From assembly GCF_030656115.1 (NCBI RefSeq), contig NZ_JAUSOO010000116.1, forward strand, positions 1 to 48,416: 48,416 nucleotides of DNA, given 5' to 3'. The stretch's first letter is position 1. Each line of letters begins with the position of its first letter. The DNA comes from Hydrogenophaga sp. (GTDB lineage Bacteria > Pseudomonadota > Gammaproteobacteria > Burkholderiales > Burkholderiaceae_C). The translations under genes were made by a program, and so were the position numbers. Shown one piece after another: positions 18,828 through 26,779 of the stretch. Under the pieces are notes generated by a model. The model was not told the DNA's origin and did not search any database. It worked only from the letters and a program-made list of their open reading frames with translations.

Positions 18828-19454
18828 TCACGCAGCGCTCTCCAGATAGGCTTGGCACATCGTCACCAGCTGACGGCGCAGTTTGCGTGTTTCTGCAGGG
18901 CGCAGGTTTCGCTCGAAGGCGTTGCGAACGGCACCGAATATGACGGTGACGAGCGTCAGATTCACGCTCTTCAAGTCGGTGAATGTCGCATCGGTTGCGC
19001 TGGCGAGCATTGCCGACGTCGCGGCGTCGGCCCGCTTGGCGAATGCATCGATCAGCGCCTGGTTGTCCAGCTCGGCGACGGAACGGTACAGCGCCCGGGT
19101 CACATCCGCACGTTCCGTCTTCGCTCGCCAGTACGTGTCGATCAGCGCCTCCACCATCTCACCGATGGGGCGGCCATGCTGGGCCCGACATGTGCTTTCG
19201 ATCCTTGCGGCCAGGTTCTCCAGATAGCGCTCGTTGACCGCATAGACGAGGGCTTCCTTGTGCGGGAAATACTGGTACAGGGTTCCGACCGAAACCCCCG
19301 CCCGCTCGGCCACCTTCGTGGTCGTTAATCGATGCATGCCGTCCGCCACCAAAAGCTGAATGGTTGCCTCGAAAATCGCGTCCAAAGTGAACGTCGCGCG
19401 AGCCTGACGCGGCTTCTTTCGGGGACTTAGCGTGCGTGAAGCGGTGGAAGCCAA
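18828..19454 (-). CDS. TetR-family transcriptional regulator
   Basis: A 208-aa TetR-type repressor. The DNA-binding domain (about residues 22-68) contains TTTKVAERAGVSVGTLYQYF, the typical recognition helix, followed by PHKEALVYAV. The C-terminal ligand domain gives no hint of the inducer. Translation probably starts at a TTG: GAGGA lies 7 bases before it and no ATG is available without losing the HTH. It is divergent from the SDR oxidoreductase gene, over an operator-like palindrome, so it very likely represses that gene and itself. Confidence 0.87.
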   Translation of the reverse strand: MASTASRTLSPRKKPRQARATFTLDAIFEATIQLLVADGMHRLTTTKVAERAGVSVGTLYQYFPHKEALVYAVNERYLENLAARIESTCRAQHGRPIGEMVEALIDTYWRAKTERADVTRALYRSVAELDNQALIDAFAKRADAATSAMLASATDATFTDLKSVNLTLVTVIFGAVRNAFERNLRPAETRKLRRQLVTMCQAYLESAA

Positions 19455-19470
19455 AAGCGAATCCTCAAAC

Positions 19471-19490
19471 TGAATGATCCTTCATATAGT
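19471..19490. promoter_or_regulatory. TetR-type operator and promoter of the SDR gene
   Basis: TGAATGATCCTTCA (19471-19484) is a palindrome with one mismatched pair, immediately followed by TATAGT (19485-19490), a good -10 for the SDR gene 35 bases downstream. Binding here would block that promoter. Confidence 0.5.
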
Positions 19491-19525
19491 AGATGTGTTG
19501 CATTCACTTCGAAAGGACTTTCTGC

Positions 19526-20245
19526 ATGACTGCGAATCGCATCGCGCTCGTCACTGGCGCGAACAAGGGCATCGGACTCGAAATCGCGCGGCAGCTGGCA
19601 CAGGCCGGCATCCACGTCATCATCGGCGCCAGAGACGACGGCCGTGCCCGTGCGGCCGTCGATGACCTGGCCCGTCAAGGACTGGCCGCCCAGTCCCTGA
19701 AACTGGATGTCACCGACGCAGCGAGCATCTGCGCCGCAGCGTCGAAGATCAGACAGGAGCACGGGAGGCTGGACATCCTTGTCAACAATGCCGGCATCTT
19801 CGACCCTGCCGATGGCACGCCGGGCAAGGCCTCGATCAGCGCCGTGCGCCGGGTGTTCGAGACCAACTTCTTTGGTGCCTTGGCCGTGACCCAGGCCATG
19901 CTGCCTCTGCTGCGAGAAGCGGCGGCAGGTCGTATCGTGAATGTGTCGAGCTCGCTCGGCTCGCTGACGCTCAACGGCGATCCATCCTCGACCTACTACG
20001 CGGCCCAGTACATCGGCTACAACGCATCCAAGGCCGCGCTGAACATGTTGACCGTGCAGCTTCGGGAGGAGCTGCGCGGAACCCCGATCGTGGTCAATTC
20101 GGTCAGCCCGGGGTTCGTCAAGACCGACCTGACCGGTTACGGCAACATGACCCCGGCTGAAGGTGCGAAGCTGCCGGTTCAGTACGCCCTTTCGGGTGAA
20201 GAGACCGGCGCCTTCGTCGAGCCGGGAGGTACGACGCCCTGGTAG
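19526..20245 (+). CDS. Short-chain dehydrogenase/reductase (SDR)
   Basis: A 239-aa classical SDR. The NADP(H) motif VTGANKGIGLEIARQ lies near residues 9-23, then NNAGIFD, the catalytic serine in VNVSSSLGS, the YxxxK in YIGYNASKAAL, and SPGFVKTDLTGYG. GAAAGGA is 9 bases before the ATG. These features match the carbonyl-reductase-like group (TGANKGIGLE). It probably reduces a small carbonyl compound in the cytoplasm under control of the divergent TetR protein. The gene is unrelated to nif and ends about 120 bases before the nifB promoter. Confidence 0.9.
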   Translation: MTANRIALVTGANKGIGLEIARQLAQAGIHVIIGARDDGRARAAVDDLARQGLAAQSLKLDVTDAASICAAASKIRQEHGRLDILVNNAGIFDPADGTPGKASISAVRRVFETNFFGALAVTQAMLPLLREAAAGRIVNVSSSLGSLTLNGDPSSTYYAAQYIGYNASKAALNMLTVQLREELRGTPIVVNSVSPGFVKTDLTGYGNMTPAEGAKLPVQYALSGEETGAFVEPGGTTPW

Positions 20246-20264
20246 TCCTCGATCCGGCCTACTT

Positions 20265-20320
20265 TGTCGCAACCCCGACGCCTCCCCAACAAAACCACCC
20301 CCGTTGTCCCTTTTCCGACA
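20265..20320. promoter_or_regulatory. NifA upstream activator sites of nifB
   Basis: GTTGTCCCTTTTCCGACAAC (20303-20322) contains a perfect TGT-N10-ACA at 20305-20320, about 79 bases before the predicted transcription start. A second site with one mismatch (TGT-N10-ACG) is at 20265-20280. Confidence 0.82.
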
Positions 20321-20338
20321 ACCGACAAAACCACCAAG

Positions 20339-20361
20339 CCTTTGATTTGAAAGGGTTTTTT
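20339..20361 (+). terminator. Weak intrinsic terminator after the SDR gene
   Basis: CCTTT-GATTTG-AAAGG is followed by G and six T. The stem is only five pairs, so it may be inefficient. It lies just upstream of the nifB promoter and would separate SDR and nifB transcription. Confidence 0.4.
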
Positions 20362-20364
20362 CGG

Positions 20365-20379
20365 TGGCACGAAATTCGC
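20365..20379 (+). promoter_or_regulatory. Sigma-54 promoter of the nifB unit
   Basis: TGGCAC-GAAAT-TCGC keeps GG and GC at ten-base spacing and differs from the consensus at one base in the -12 element. Transcription would start near 20391, before the nifB ATG at 20427. It appears to drive the whole unit to about 31.4 kb. Confidence 0.85.
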
Positions 20380-20426
20380 TGGAGACCTGCCAAGCGGCCG
20401 TTGTTGGTTGCACGAAAGGGGTCTTC

Positions 20427-22046
20427 ATGTCGACAGCATTGAGCAGTGGTGGCAGTGCAGCGTTGGGCGCCATGCCCGCCAAGACGTATGTGTCCATTGG
20501 CCAGATCAAACCCTTGGGCGCCGCGCCCGAACTGCCTTCCACGGGTGGTGGCTGCGGCACCTCCGGCGGTGAGGGCAAGGCCAGTTGCGGCACCTCCGAC
20601 GGCCCCGACGACATGCCGCAAGAGGTGTGGGACAAGGTCAAGAATCACCCCTGCTATTCCGAAGAAGCCCACCACCACTACGCGCGCATGCACGTCGCCG
20701 TGGCGCCGGCCTGCAACATCCAGTGCAACTACTGCAACCGCAAATACGACTGCAGCAACGAATCGCGCCCCGGTGTGGTGTCGCAGAAGCTCACGCCCGA
20801 ACAGGCCGTGAAAAAAGTGGTCGCCGTGGCCAGCGAGATTCCGCAGATGACGGTGCTCGGCGTGGCCGGCCCCGGCGACGCGCTGGCCAACCCGGCCAAG
20901 ACCTTTGACACCTTCCGCATGCTGCAGGAGCAGGCGCCCGACATCAAGCTCTGCCTGTCCACCAACGGCCTGGCGCTGCCGGATCAGGTCGACGAGATCT
21001 GCAAATACAACGTCGACCACGTGACCATCACCATCAACATGGTGGACCCGGCCGTGGGCGAAAAGATCTACCCCTGGATCTTCTGGAACCACAAGCGCGT
21101 GACCGGCTACGAGGCCGCCAAGATCCTGCACGAGCGCCAGATGCTCGGTCTGGAAATGCTCACCGCGCGCGGCGTGCTCACCAAGATCAACTCGGTGTTG
21201 ATCCCCGGCATCAACGACGAGCACCTGATCGAGGTGAACCGCGAAGTCAAGAAGCGCGGCGCCTTCCTGCACAACATCATGCCGCTGATCTCCGAAGCCG
21301 AACACGGCACGGTGTTTGGCCTGACCGGCCAGCGTGGCCCGACCGCTTCGGAGTTGAAGGCCGTGCAGGACGCCTGCATGGGCGGCGCCAACCTCATGCG
21401 CCATTGCCGCCAGTGCCGCGCCGACGCGGTGGGCCTGCTGGGCGAAGACCGCTCGGAAGAGTTCACGCTCGACAAGCTGGAGCAGATGGAAGTGGTCTAC
21501 GACCTGGACAAGCGCAAGAGCTACCAGGACAAGGTCGAGGTCGAGCGCCAGGCGCAGCAGGCCGCCAAGCATGAAGCCTTGGCCGCCGCGGCCAGCGCCG
21601 TGGGTGTGGACGACGACATGAAGGTGCTGGTTGCGGTCGCCACCAAGGGTGGCGGCCGGGTCAACGAGCACTTCGGCCACGTCACCGAATTCCAGGTGTT
21701 TGAAGTCTCGGCCGCGCAGGCCTTGTTCGTCGGCCACCGCCGCGTCGACCTGTATTGCCAGGGCGGCCACGGCGACGACGAGCAGCTGCCCTCGGTGGTC
21801 AACGCCATCAACGATTGCCACGCCGTGCTGGTGGCCAAGATCGGTGCCTGCCCGCGCGACGAGCTGCTGGCCGCCGGTGTGGAGCCGGTGGACCAGTACG
21901 TCGGCGAGTTCATCGAAAAGGCCGCACTCGATTGGTTCAACGACTACCGCGGCCGCGTGGCCAGCGGCGCCATCACGCACCAGGTGCGCGGCGACGCGCA
22001 GATCCGCCAGGGTGCTTTCACCGGCGGCTTGGCCGAAGCCGCCTGA
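20427..22046 (+). CDS. nifB: FeMo-cofactor biosynthesis protein NifB
   Basis: NifB, 539 aa, a radical SAM enzyme that fuses two 4Fe-4S clusters with a carbide and sulfur into NifB-co, the core of FeMo-co. The SAM-cluster cysteines C96, C100 and C103 are in [15 protein letters not shown]; further ligands are in HCRQCRAD. A NifX-like cofactor-binding domain follows from about residue 397 ([20 protein letters not shown]). The N-terminal stretch has [16 protein letters not shown] start at the ATG at 20427 because the upstream in-frame ATG at 20364 overlaps the sigma-54 promoter. First gene of the long plus-strand unit. Confidence 0.97.
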   Translation: MSTALSSGGSAALGAMPAKTYVSIGQIKPLGAAPELPSTGGGCGTSGGEGKASCGTSDGPDDMPQEVWDKVKNHPCYSEEAHHHYARMHVAVAPACNIQCNYCNRKYDCSNESRPGVVSQKLTPEQAVKKVVAVASEIPQMTVLGVAGPGDALANPAKTFDTFRMLQEQAPDIKLCLSTNGLALPDQVDEICKYNVDHVTITINMVDPAVGEKIYPWIFWNHKRVTGYEAAKILHERQMLGLEMLTARGVLTKINSVLIPGINDEHLIEVNREVKKRGAFLHNIMPLISEAEHGTVFGLTGQRGPTASELKAVQDACMGGANLMRHCRQCRADAVGLLGEDRSEEFTLDKLEQMEVVYDLDKRKSYQDKVEVERQAQQAAKHEALAAAASAVGVDDDMKVLVAVATKGGGRVNEHFGHVTEFQVFEVSAAQALFVGHRRVDLYCQGGHGDDEQLPSVVNAINDCHAVLVAKIGACPRDELLAAGVEPVDQYVGEFIEKAALDWFNDYRGRVASGAITHQVRGDAQIRQGAFTGGLAEAA

Positions 22047-22095
22047 CACCCACCCCATCCCATTCCCCACGACGTCCCCCAGAAGGAGAGCCACC

Positions 22096-22290
22096 ATGCC
22101 CATGAAGATCATCGCGTCCACCTGCACCGCCTGCTCGGCCTGCGAACCCGAATGCCCGAACGTCGCGATCCGCGAAAAAGGCGGCACCTACGTCATCGAC
22201 CCCAAGAAGTGCACCGACTGCGAAGGCCACTACGACGAGCCGCAGTGCGTGGCCGTGTGCCCTGTGGACGGCTGCATCGTAAAGATTTGA
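22096..22290 (+). CDS. fdxN: 2[4Fe-4S] ferredoxin FdxN
   Basis: A 64-aa bacterial-type ferredoxin. First motif [13 protein letters not shown] (C-x2-C-x2-C-x3-C), second [20 protein letters not shown] with the longer C-x2-C-x8-C-x3-C spacing of nif ferredoxins. It carries low-potential electrons, probably to NifB for radical SAM chemistry or to nitrogenase reductase. AAGGAGAG precedes the ATG. It directly follows nifB, as in many diazotrophs, and a hairpin repeat separates it from the next gene. Confidence 0.94.
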   Translation: MPMKIIASTCTACSACEPECPNVAIREKGGTYVIDPKKCTDCEGHYDEPQCVAVCPVDGCIVKI

Positions 22291-22378
22291 AGCACCCCCG
22301 CGCCGCGCCCAAGGGCGCGTCACCCCCTCAAGGGGGCAACACCAGCGGCCCGGCAAAGCCGGTTCCGCGGTGTTCTGG
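22291..22378. repeat. Intergenic covarying hairpin repeat, copy 6 (reverse orientation)
   Basis: Mirror image of copy 4: ACCCCCTCAAGGGGGC, then AACACC pairing with GGTGTT around CAGCGG/CCGC and the inner CCGGCAAAGCCGG. It lies between fdxN and the hesB-like gene inside the nifB unit. Confidence 0.65.
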
Positions 22379-22471
22379 AAGGGGCTTTGCTGCGCTCGCC
22401 CTGGGGCGTGCGGTCTGTGCTTGAGACCTCCCGAGTTATTTGCGTTCATTCCACATATCGAGACCACCACC

Positions 22472-22879
22472 ATGCTGCCCAACATCGTCCTCAAGCCCGC
22501 CGCCGTCAAGTTCATTTCGCGCATCGTGCGCTTCTCCGGTCTGCCGGCCGGTGCGGGTTTTCGCTTGGCGGTGTCGCCCGGTGGTTGCTCGGGTTACAGC
22601 TCGGAATTCAGCGCCGAAGCCGCGCCCGGCCCGGGTGAGCAGGTGCTGGAGATCGAAGGCCTGCGCCTGTTCCTGGGGGCCGAGAGCCGCCTGATGCTCG
22701 AAGGCGTGATCGTCGATTTCGCCGACACGCCCACGCAGTCGGGCCTGACCTTCACCAACCCCAACCAGGCCGCTTGCGGCTGCAGCAGCGCTTCCACCGA
22801 CAGCGCGCCGGTGGTGGGTGTGACCAAGATCGAGATCGGCGCCATCGGGCGCGGTCGCCCCGCTTCGCTGGCCTCCTGA
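22472..22879 (+). CDS. HesB/IscA-type Fe-S protein, nif-associated
   Basis: A 135-aa A-type carrier related to the IscA/HesB proteins encoded in nif operons. The core is MLPNIVLKPAAVKFISRIVR, the first ligand in SPGGCSGYSSEF, and the C-terminal pair in AACGCSSAS. It extends about 25 residues past the last cysteine. It lies between fdxN and the TPR-protein gene, so it probably supplies clusters to nif proteins. It is clearly diverged from the two A-type carriers in the ISC series. Confidence 0.88.
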   Translation: MLPNIVLKPAAVKFISRIVRFSGLPAGAGFRLAVSPGGCSGYSSEFSAEAAPGPGEQVLEIEGLRLFLGAESRLMLEGVIVDFADTPTQSGLTFTNPNQAACGCSSASTDSAPVVGVTKIEIGAIGRGRPASLAS

Positions 22880-22889
22880 GACCCAGACC

Positions 22890-23474
22890 ATGAACGCCGC
22901 CGCCGTCAACCTGGGGCTGGACGATGCGCTCGACGCGTTCGGCGCCGGTGCGATCGGCGGCGCGGTCAGTCCCGAGGTGGACGCGCTGATCAAAGAAGCG
23001 GGCCTCAGGCGCGACCAGAGCGACGAGGCCCTGGCCTTGCTGGAGCGGGCGCGAGCCCTGGCACCCAGCCACCCCGGGCCCTTGATCGCGCTCTACCGTT
23101 TTCATTTTTATGGCCACGCGCTGAACCAGGCCCGAGCGGTCGGTGAAGACGCGCTGGCGATTGCGCGCAGTGCGTTGGGCCCCAACTTCGGCGACCAGCC
23201 GCCCGACGACGAAGCCCTGCGCCACGACCCGGCCGTGCGCTTCTACCTGTTCACGCTCAAGGGCCTGGCCTACCTGAGCCTGCGCCTGGGCGACTTTGAG
23301 GAAGCGCGCCTGATGCTGGCCGCGCTGCGCCAGCTCGACCCGAAAGACCACCTCGGTGGTGCCTTGCTCTCACACGTGCTCGCGCGCCGCGAAGCGGCCG
23401 ACACGCCCGACGCGGTGGACCCGCTGAGCGCCTACCCGGTGCGCGGCTGGAGCGGAAGCGGGGCGAAGTTATGA
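22890..23474 (+). CDS. TPR-like protein of the nifB unit
   Basis: A 194-aa, mainly helical protein with tetratricopeptide-like segments: SDEALALLERARALAPSHPG, ALNQARAVGEDALAIARSAL and AYLSLRLGDFEEARLMLAAL. No enzyme motif is visible. Similar TPR proteins accompany the leucine-rich-variant Fe-S protein gene in other nif regions, and here the two are translationally coupled (ATGA overlap at 23471). It may act as a scaffold for maturation factors; that is inference. Confidence 0.8.
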   Translation: MNAAAVNLGLDDALDAFGAGAIGGAVSPEVDALIKEAGLRRDQSDEALALLERARALAPSHPGPLIALYRFHFYGHALNQARAVGEDALAIARSALGPNFGDQPPDDEALRHDPAVRFYLFTLKGLAYLSLRLGDFEEARLMLAALRQLDPKDHLGGALLSHVLARREAADTPDAVDPLSAYPVRGWSGSGAKL

Positions 23475-24295
23475 GCGCCCTGAGCGACTTCATGGGCACC
23501 CGCGCGCCCGCCGGCGACATCGAAGCCTCGCACTGGCAGGGCGGCCCGGTGGACTGCAGCGCCTGCGAATACGCAACCCTGCGCGATCGACCGGCCGAAC
23601 AGGGCTGCGAGCCCGGCCATGCCTGCATGCAGGACGTGTACGCGCGCCGCATCGACCGCTTTTTCCGCTGGCACCCGGAGCAGGGCGACCGCCAGCTCGG
23701 CCATGCGTACTTCGAGGTGCGTGCCATCGCCGCGCGCCACGCCAACGTGTTCCGCCTGGTCTCGCTGATGGACGACCCGGACGAAACCGTGCGCCTGCAG
23801 ATCGCGCTGCGCCTGCCGCAAAACATGCTCGGCCGCATGGCGCGCGACCCGCACCGCGAGGTGCGCATCCGCGTCGCCCAGCGGCTGGAAACGGCGGAGC
23901 TGGCCGCCATGCGCAACGACACCGATTACGGCGTGCGCGAATGGGTGGCGCGGCGCATCCCGCTGGCGCTGTTGCCCACCATGGCGCGCGACCCGGACCG
24001 CGCCGTGCGCCTGATCGTGGCCCGGCGCCTGGAGATGCCGGCGCTGCTGATTCTGCTGCGCGACGATTCACCCGAGGTGCGCCGCACCGTGGCCGAGCGC
24101 CTGCCCACGCCCTTGTTGCCGTGCCTGATGGCCGACACCGACTGGCGCGTGCGCTGGGAAGTGGCGCAGCGGGCTGACCCGTCCCAGCTTGACCCGCTGC
24201 GCGAAGACGACGACCCCCTGGTGCGCCAGCGCGTGCTTGAACGCCAGGCCCAGCGCCAGGCCCTTTCACCCGTTCCGGGAGCACCGCATGGCTGA
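23471..24295 (+). CDS. 4Fe-4S-binding leucine-rich-variant repeat (LRV) protein
   Basis: A 274-aa protein like the LRV protein described from Azotobacter vinelandii. The N-terminal part has cysteines in DCSACEY, QGCEPGHACMQ that bind a 4Fe-4S cluster. From about residue 95 come regular 24-residue helical repeats of the form DPDxxVRLxVARRLxxxxLxxLxxD (for example DDPDETVRLQIALRLPQNML and DPDRAVRLIVARRLEMPAL). Function in nitrogen fixation is unknown; the curved repeat surface suggests a binding role. Overlaps the preceding stop and the nifZ start. Confidence 0.9.
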   Translation: MSALSDFMGTRAPAGDIEASHWQGGPVDCSACEYATLRDRPAEQGCEPGHACMQDVYARRIDRFFRWHPEQGDRQLGHAYFEVRAIAARHANVFRLVSLMDDPDETVRLQIALRLPQNMLGRMARDPHREVRIRVAQRLETAELAAMRNDTDYGVREWVARRIPLALLPTMARDPDRAVRLIVARRLEMPALLILLRDDSPEVRRTVAERLPTPLLPCLMADTDWRVRWEVAQRADPSQLDPLREDDDPLVRQRVLERQAQRQALSPVPGAPHG

Positions 24296-24650
24296 CATCA
24301 ACCGCGACGACGCCGAGATCGAACTCGCCTTCCCTCCTCGCTTCCAGTACGGCGAACGCGTGATCGCGCGCTCCGTGGTGCGTAACGACGGCACCTACAA
24401 CGGCAAGGACATCGGCGAGGTGCTGGTGAACAAGGGCGAGATCGGCTACGTCATCAACATCAACACCTTCCTGCAGCAGTTCTACATCTACGCCGTCGAC
24501 TTCGTCGAATCCGGCCACCGCGTCGGCATGCGCGCCAAGGAACTCTGCACCCTCGACAACCTGCCCGACGAGGTGCTGGCGCAGCTCGGCGACAAGGCCT
24601 CCCGCATCACGACGCTCGGTCAACCCCAACCTGAAAAGGAAACCCCATGA
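24288..24650 (+). CDS. nifZ: NifZ, P-cluster maturation factor
   Basis: NifZ, 120 aa, needed for forming the second P-cluster of MoFe protein. The family core is clear: FPPRFQYGERVIARSVVRND, then GEVLVNKGEIGYVININTFL and FYIYAVDFVESGHRVGMRAKEL. It overlaps the LRV gene by eight bases and the following nifZ-like gene by four, so the series is translationally coupled. Confidence 0.93.
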   Translation: MADINRDDAEIELAFPPRFQYGERVIARSVVRNDGTYNGKDIGEVLVNKGEIGYVININTFLQQFYIYAVDFVESGHRVGMRAKELCTLDNLPDEVLAQLGDKASRITTLGQPQPEKETP

Positions 24651-24928
24651 ACGGCATCGAACCCCGCGAACCCGTCTACGCCTGGGGCCAGCGCGTGATC
24701 GCGCTGGACGACCTGGTCAACGACGGCAGCTACCCCGAGCGCGAACCCGACGCGCTGCTCGCCGCGCGCGGCACGGTGGGCGAGATCGTCAACATCGGCC
24801 ACGCCCAGGAACTCAACGAACCGGTCTACCTGGTGCAGTTCCCGGGCTGCGTGGTCGGTTGCCTGGAGATCGAACTCGTGCCCGCTCCGGCCGGCCTCTT
24901 GCCCGAAACCGAAGACGAGGCCGCATGA
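24647..24928 (+). CDS. Second NifZ-domain protein
   Basis: A 93-aa NifZ-family protein directly after nifZ. It shares the YAWGQRVIALDDLVNDGSYP opening and the GTVGEIVNIGHAQELNEPVYLVQF core, then VVGCLEIELV. It is shorter and lacks the C-terminal tail of the upstream copy. Start and stop overlap both neighbours by four bases (ATGA). It probably works with or in place of NifZ in MoFe protein maturation; whether it is redundant is unknown. Confidence 0.88.
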   Translation: MNGIEPREPVYAWGQRVIALDDLVNDGSYPEREPDALLAARGTVGEIVNIGHAQELNEPVYLVQFPGCVVGCLEIELVPAPAGLLPETEDEAA

Positions 24929-25269
24929 ACGCTGTGCCCGAAGCGCGCACCCCGCCGCATGACCTGACGCTGCACCGCCTGGAGCGGGCGCTGAAGGAAC
25001 GCGTGCGCTACCGCTTCGTGCAACCGACCGTGTGGTTCGACGCAGAGGGCTACCGGGTCGAGAGCCCGTGCTGCTCGCGCAACGTGGACCCGAGCGGCGG
25101 CACCATCGCCATTGCCTTGCTGAAACCGCCCGTGGGCGAACACCCCTGCTGGACGCTGTGCGCACGCGACCACCAGCAGCAAGCCTGGGTGGTGAAAGAG
25201 CGGGCCGACCAGATCGAGCCCCTTCTTGATCTCCTCTGCCTCGACAGCGAACGTCAGTTCTGGCCATGA
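24925..25269 (+). CDS. Small conserved protein of unknown function, nif-associated
   Basis: A 114-aa protein I cannot name with certainty. It has a basic helix (HRLERALKERVRYRFVQPTVW), a CCS motif in VESPCCSRNVDPSGG, and two further cysteines in HPCWTLCARDHQQQAW. It may belong to DUF3024, but I could not verify this. The four cysteines and histidines could bind a metal. It overlaps the second nifZ stop by four bases, so it belongs to the same translationally coupled series. Confidence 0.75.
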   Translation: MNAVPEARTPPHDLTLHRLERALKERVRYRFVQPTVWFDAEGYRVESPCCSRNVDPSGGTIAIALLKPPVGEHPCWTLCARDHQQQAWVVKERADQIEPLLDLLCLDSERQFWP

Positions 25270-25279
25270 AGACCATGAC

Positions 25280-25355
25280 CCCCCCGCAGCGCTTCGCGCT
25301 ACCCCCCGAGGGGGCGGCACTGGCCGTCCGGCAAAGCCGGCCCGGCGGTGCCCTG
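25280..25355. repeat. Intergenic covarying hairpin repeat, copy 7
   Basis: CCCCCGAGGGGG, then GGCAC pairing with GTGCC around GGCCG/CGGC and the inner CCGGCAAAGCCGG hairpin, preceded by GCAGCGCTTCGCGCTAC. It lies just before nifS. Confidence 0.6.
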
Positions 25356-25375
25356 GGTGGAGGGAGCAGTTCGCC

Positions 25376-26518
25376 ATGATCTACCTCGACCACAACGCCA
25401 CGACACCGCCTGCGCCCGAGGTGCTCGATGCGATGGGGCCGGTGTTTGTGAACGCCTGGGCCAACGCCTCGTCGCAGCACGGGCCGGGGCAAGACGCCAA
25501 GCGGGTGCTCGGCGCGGCGCGCGCCACGGCGGCCAAGGCCCTGGGCTGCAAGACCAGCGAACTCATCTTCACCAGCGGCGCCACCGAGGCCAACCACATG
25601 GCCTTGACCGGCCTGCTGGCCGCGGCCCAGGCGCAGGGCCGCCAGCGCCTGCTGATCGGTGCGGTCGAACACTCGGCCCTGCTGCGCCTGGCGCGTTCGC
25701 TGGCCGGGCAGGGCGTGCCCGTGGACGTCATGCCGGTATCGCCCGACGGCCGCATCGACCTGGCCGCCGCCGAAGCCTTGATGGGTCCGGACCTGGCCCT
25801 GGTCTCGCTGATGGCGGCCAACAACGAGACCGGTGCGCTGATGCCGGTGACGGAAATCGCAACGCTGGCCCACGCGGCCGGCGCCGCCATGCACGTGGAC
25901 GCCACGCAGTGGATCGGCAAGCTGCCGTTTTCATTTGCCGATTACCCGGCCGACGCGGTCTCGCTCTCGGCCCACAAGTTCCACGGCCCCAAGGGCGCGG
26001 GCGCCTTGCTGCTGCGCCAGGGCCGGGCCTTCGTGCCGCCGGTGCCGGGCAGCCAGGAGCGCGGCCGGCGCGGTGGCACCGAGAACCTGCCCGCCATCGT
26101 CGGCCTGGCCGCGGCGCTCGAACGTCTGGGCGATCTGGCGGCGCAGGCCCAACAGGTGGCCGGCCTGCGCGACGCGCTCGAACGCGGTCTGGCCGAACTG
26201 CCCGGCCTGCACGTGTGGTGCCAGGGCGTGCCGCGCCTGCCGGGCACCAGCTACCTGCGTTTTGGTTTGGTGGATGCCGACGTCGTGCTGCAGCGCCTCT
26301 CGCGCCTGAACGTGGCGGCGTCCAGCGGCGCGGCCTGTTCCTCGGGCGGCAGCGAGCCCTCGCACGTGTTGACCGCCATGGGCGTGCCGCGCGACGAAGC
26401 CCTGTGCGCCATCCGCTTTTCGCTCGGCGATGAAACCCGAAGCGAAGACATCGCCCTGTTGCTCAACAGCCTGCCGGCTTTGATCGAACCCTTGCTCAGC
26501 GTTGCCGCTGAGTCCTGA
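25376..26518 (+). CDS. nifS: Cysteine desulfurase NifS
   Basis: NifS-type desulfurase, 380 aa, beginning MIYLDHNATTPPAPEVLDAM. The PLP lysine is in SLSAHKFHGPKGAGALL; the active cysteine is in SSGAACSSGGSEPSHVLTAMG, with the short NifS-type loop. It provides sulfur for nitrogenase clusters. There is no nifU beside it; the scaffold would have to be IscU from 13681-14118 or an A-type carrier. GGAGGGAG lies about 10 bases before the ATG. The hairpin repeat in front separates it from the tightly coupled genes upstream, but it is still on the nifB transcript. Confidence 0.93.
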   Translation: MIYLDHNATTPPAPEVLDAMGPVFVNAWANASSQHGPGQDAKRVLGAARATAAKALGCKTSELIFTSGATEANHMALTGLLAAAQAQGRQRLLIGAVEHSALLRLARSLAGQGVPVDVMPVSPDGRIDLAAAEALMGPDLALVSLMAANNETGALMPVTEIATLAHAAGAAMHVDATQWIGKLPFSFADYPADAVSLSAHKFHGPKGAGALLLRQGRAFVPPVPGSQERGRRGGTENLPAIVGLAAALERLGDLAAQAQQVAGLRDALERGLAELPGLHVWCQGVPRLPGTSYLRFGLVDADVVLQRLSRLNVAASSGAACSSGGSEPSHVLTAMGVPRDEALCAIRFSLGDETRSEDIALLLNSLPALIEPLLSVAAES

Positions 26519-26549
26519 ATTTTTTGTGTTTGCCTGACTGGAGCCGATG

Positions 26550-26774
26550 ATGAAAGTGATGATCCGCCGAGATGCCAAAGGTGTGCTGAGCGCCTATGTG
26601 CCGAAGAAAGACCTGGAGGAGCCCATCGTCGACATGGTGAACCCCGGCATGTGGGGAGGCCTGGTCACGCTGGCCAACGGCTGGCAGCTGGACCTGCCGG
26701 TCATGCCAGAAGGCACGACGCTGCCCATCACCGTCGAAGCGCGCCGCCTGGCGTCTTCGGTTTCCGAGGACTGA
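26550..26774 (+). CDS. nifT: NifT/FixU protein
   Basis: NifT, 74 aa: MKVMIRRDAKGVLSAYVPKK, then EEPIVDMV, MWGGLVTLANGWQLDLP and the LPITVEARRL end, all as in the NifT/FixU family. A small protein of unknown exact role, conserved in nif clusters. Two ATGs occur in a row; I choose the second (26550) because GGAG is six bases before it, while the first (26547) is only three away. Followed six bases later by the next gene. Confidence 0.9.
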   Translation: MKVMIRRDAKGVLSAYVPKKDLEEPIVDMVNPGMWGGLVTLANGWQLDLPVMPEGTTLPITVEARRLASSVSED

Positions 26775-26779
26775 ACGCC

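Noticed and set aside
20364..20426. Upstream ATG of nifB at 20364
   Set aside because: It overlaps the -24 element of the sigma-54 promoter and lies before the predicted transcription start.
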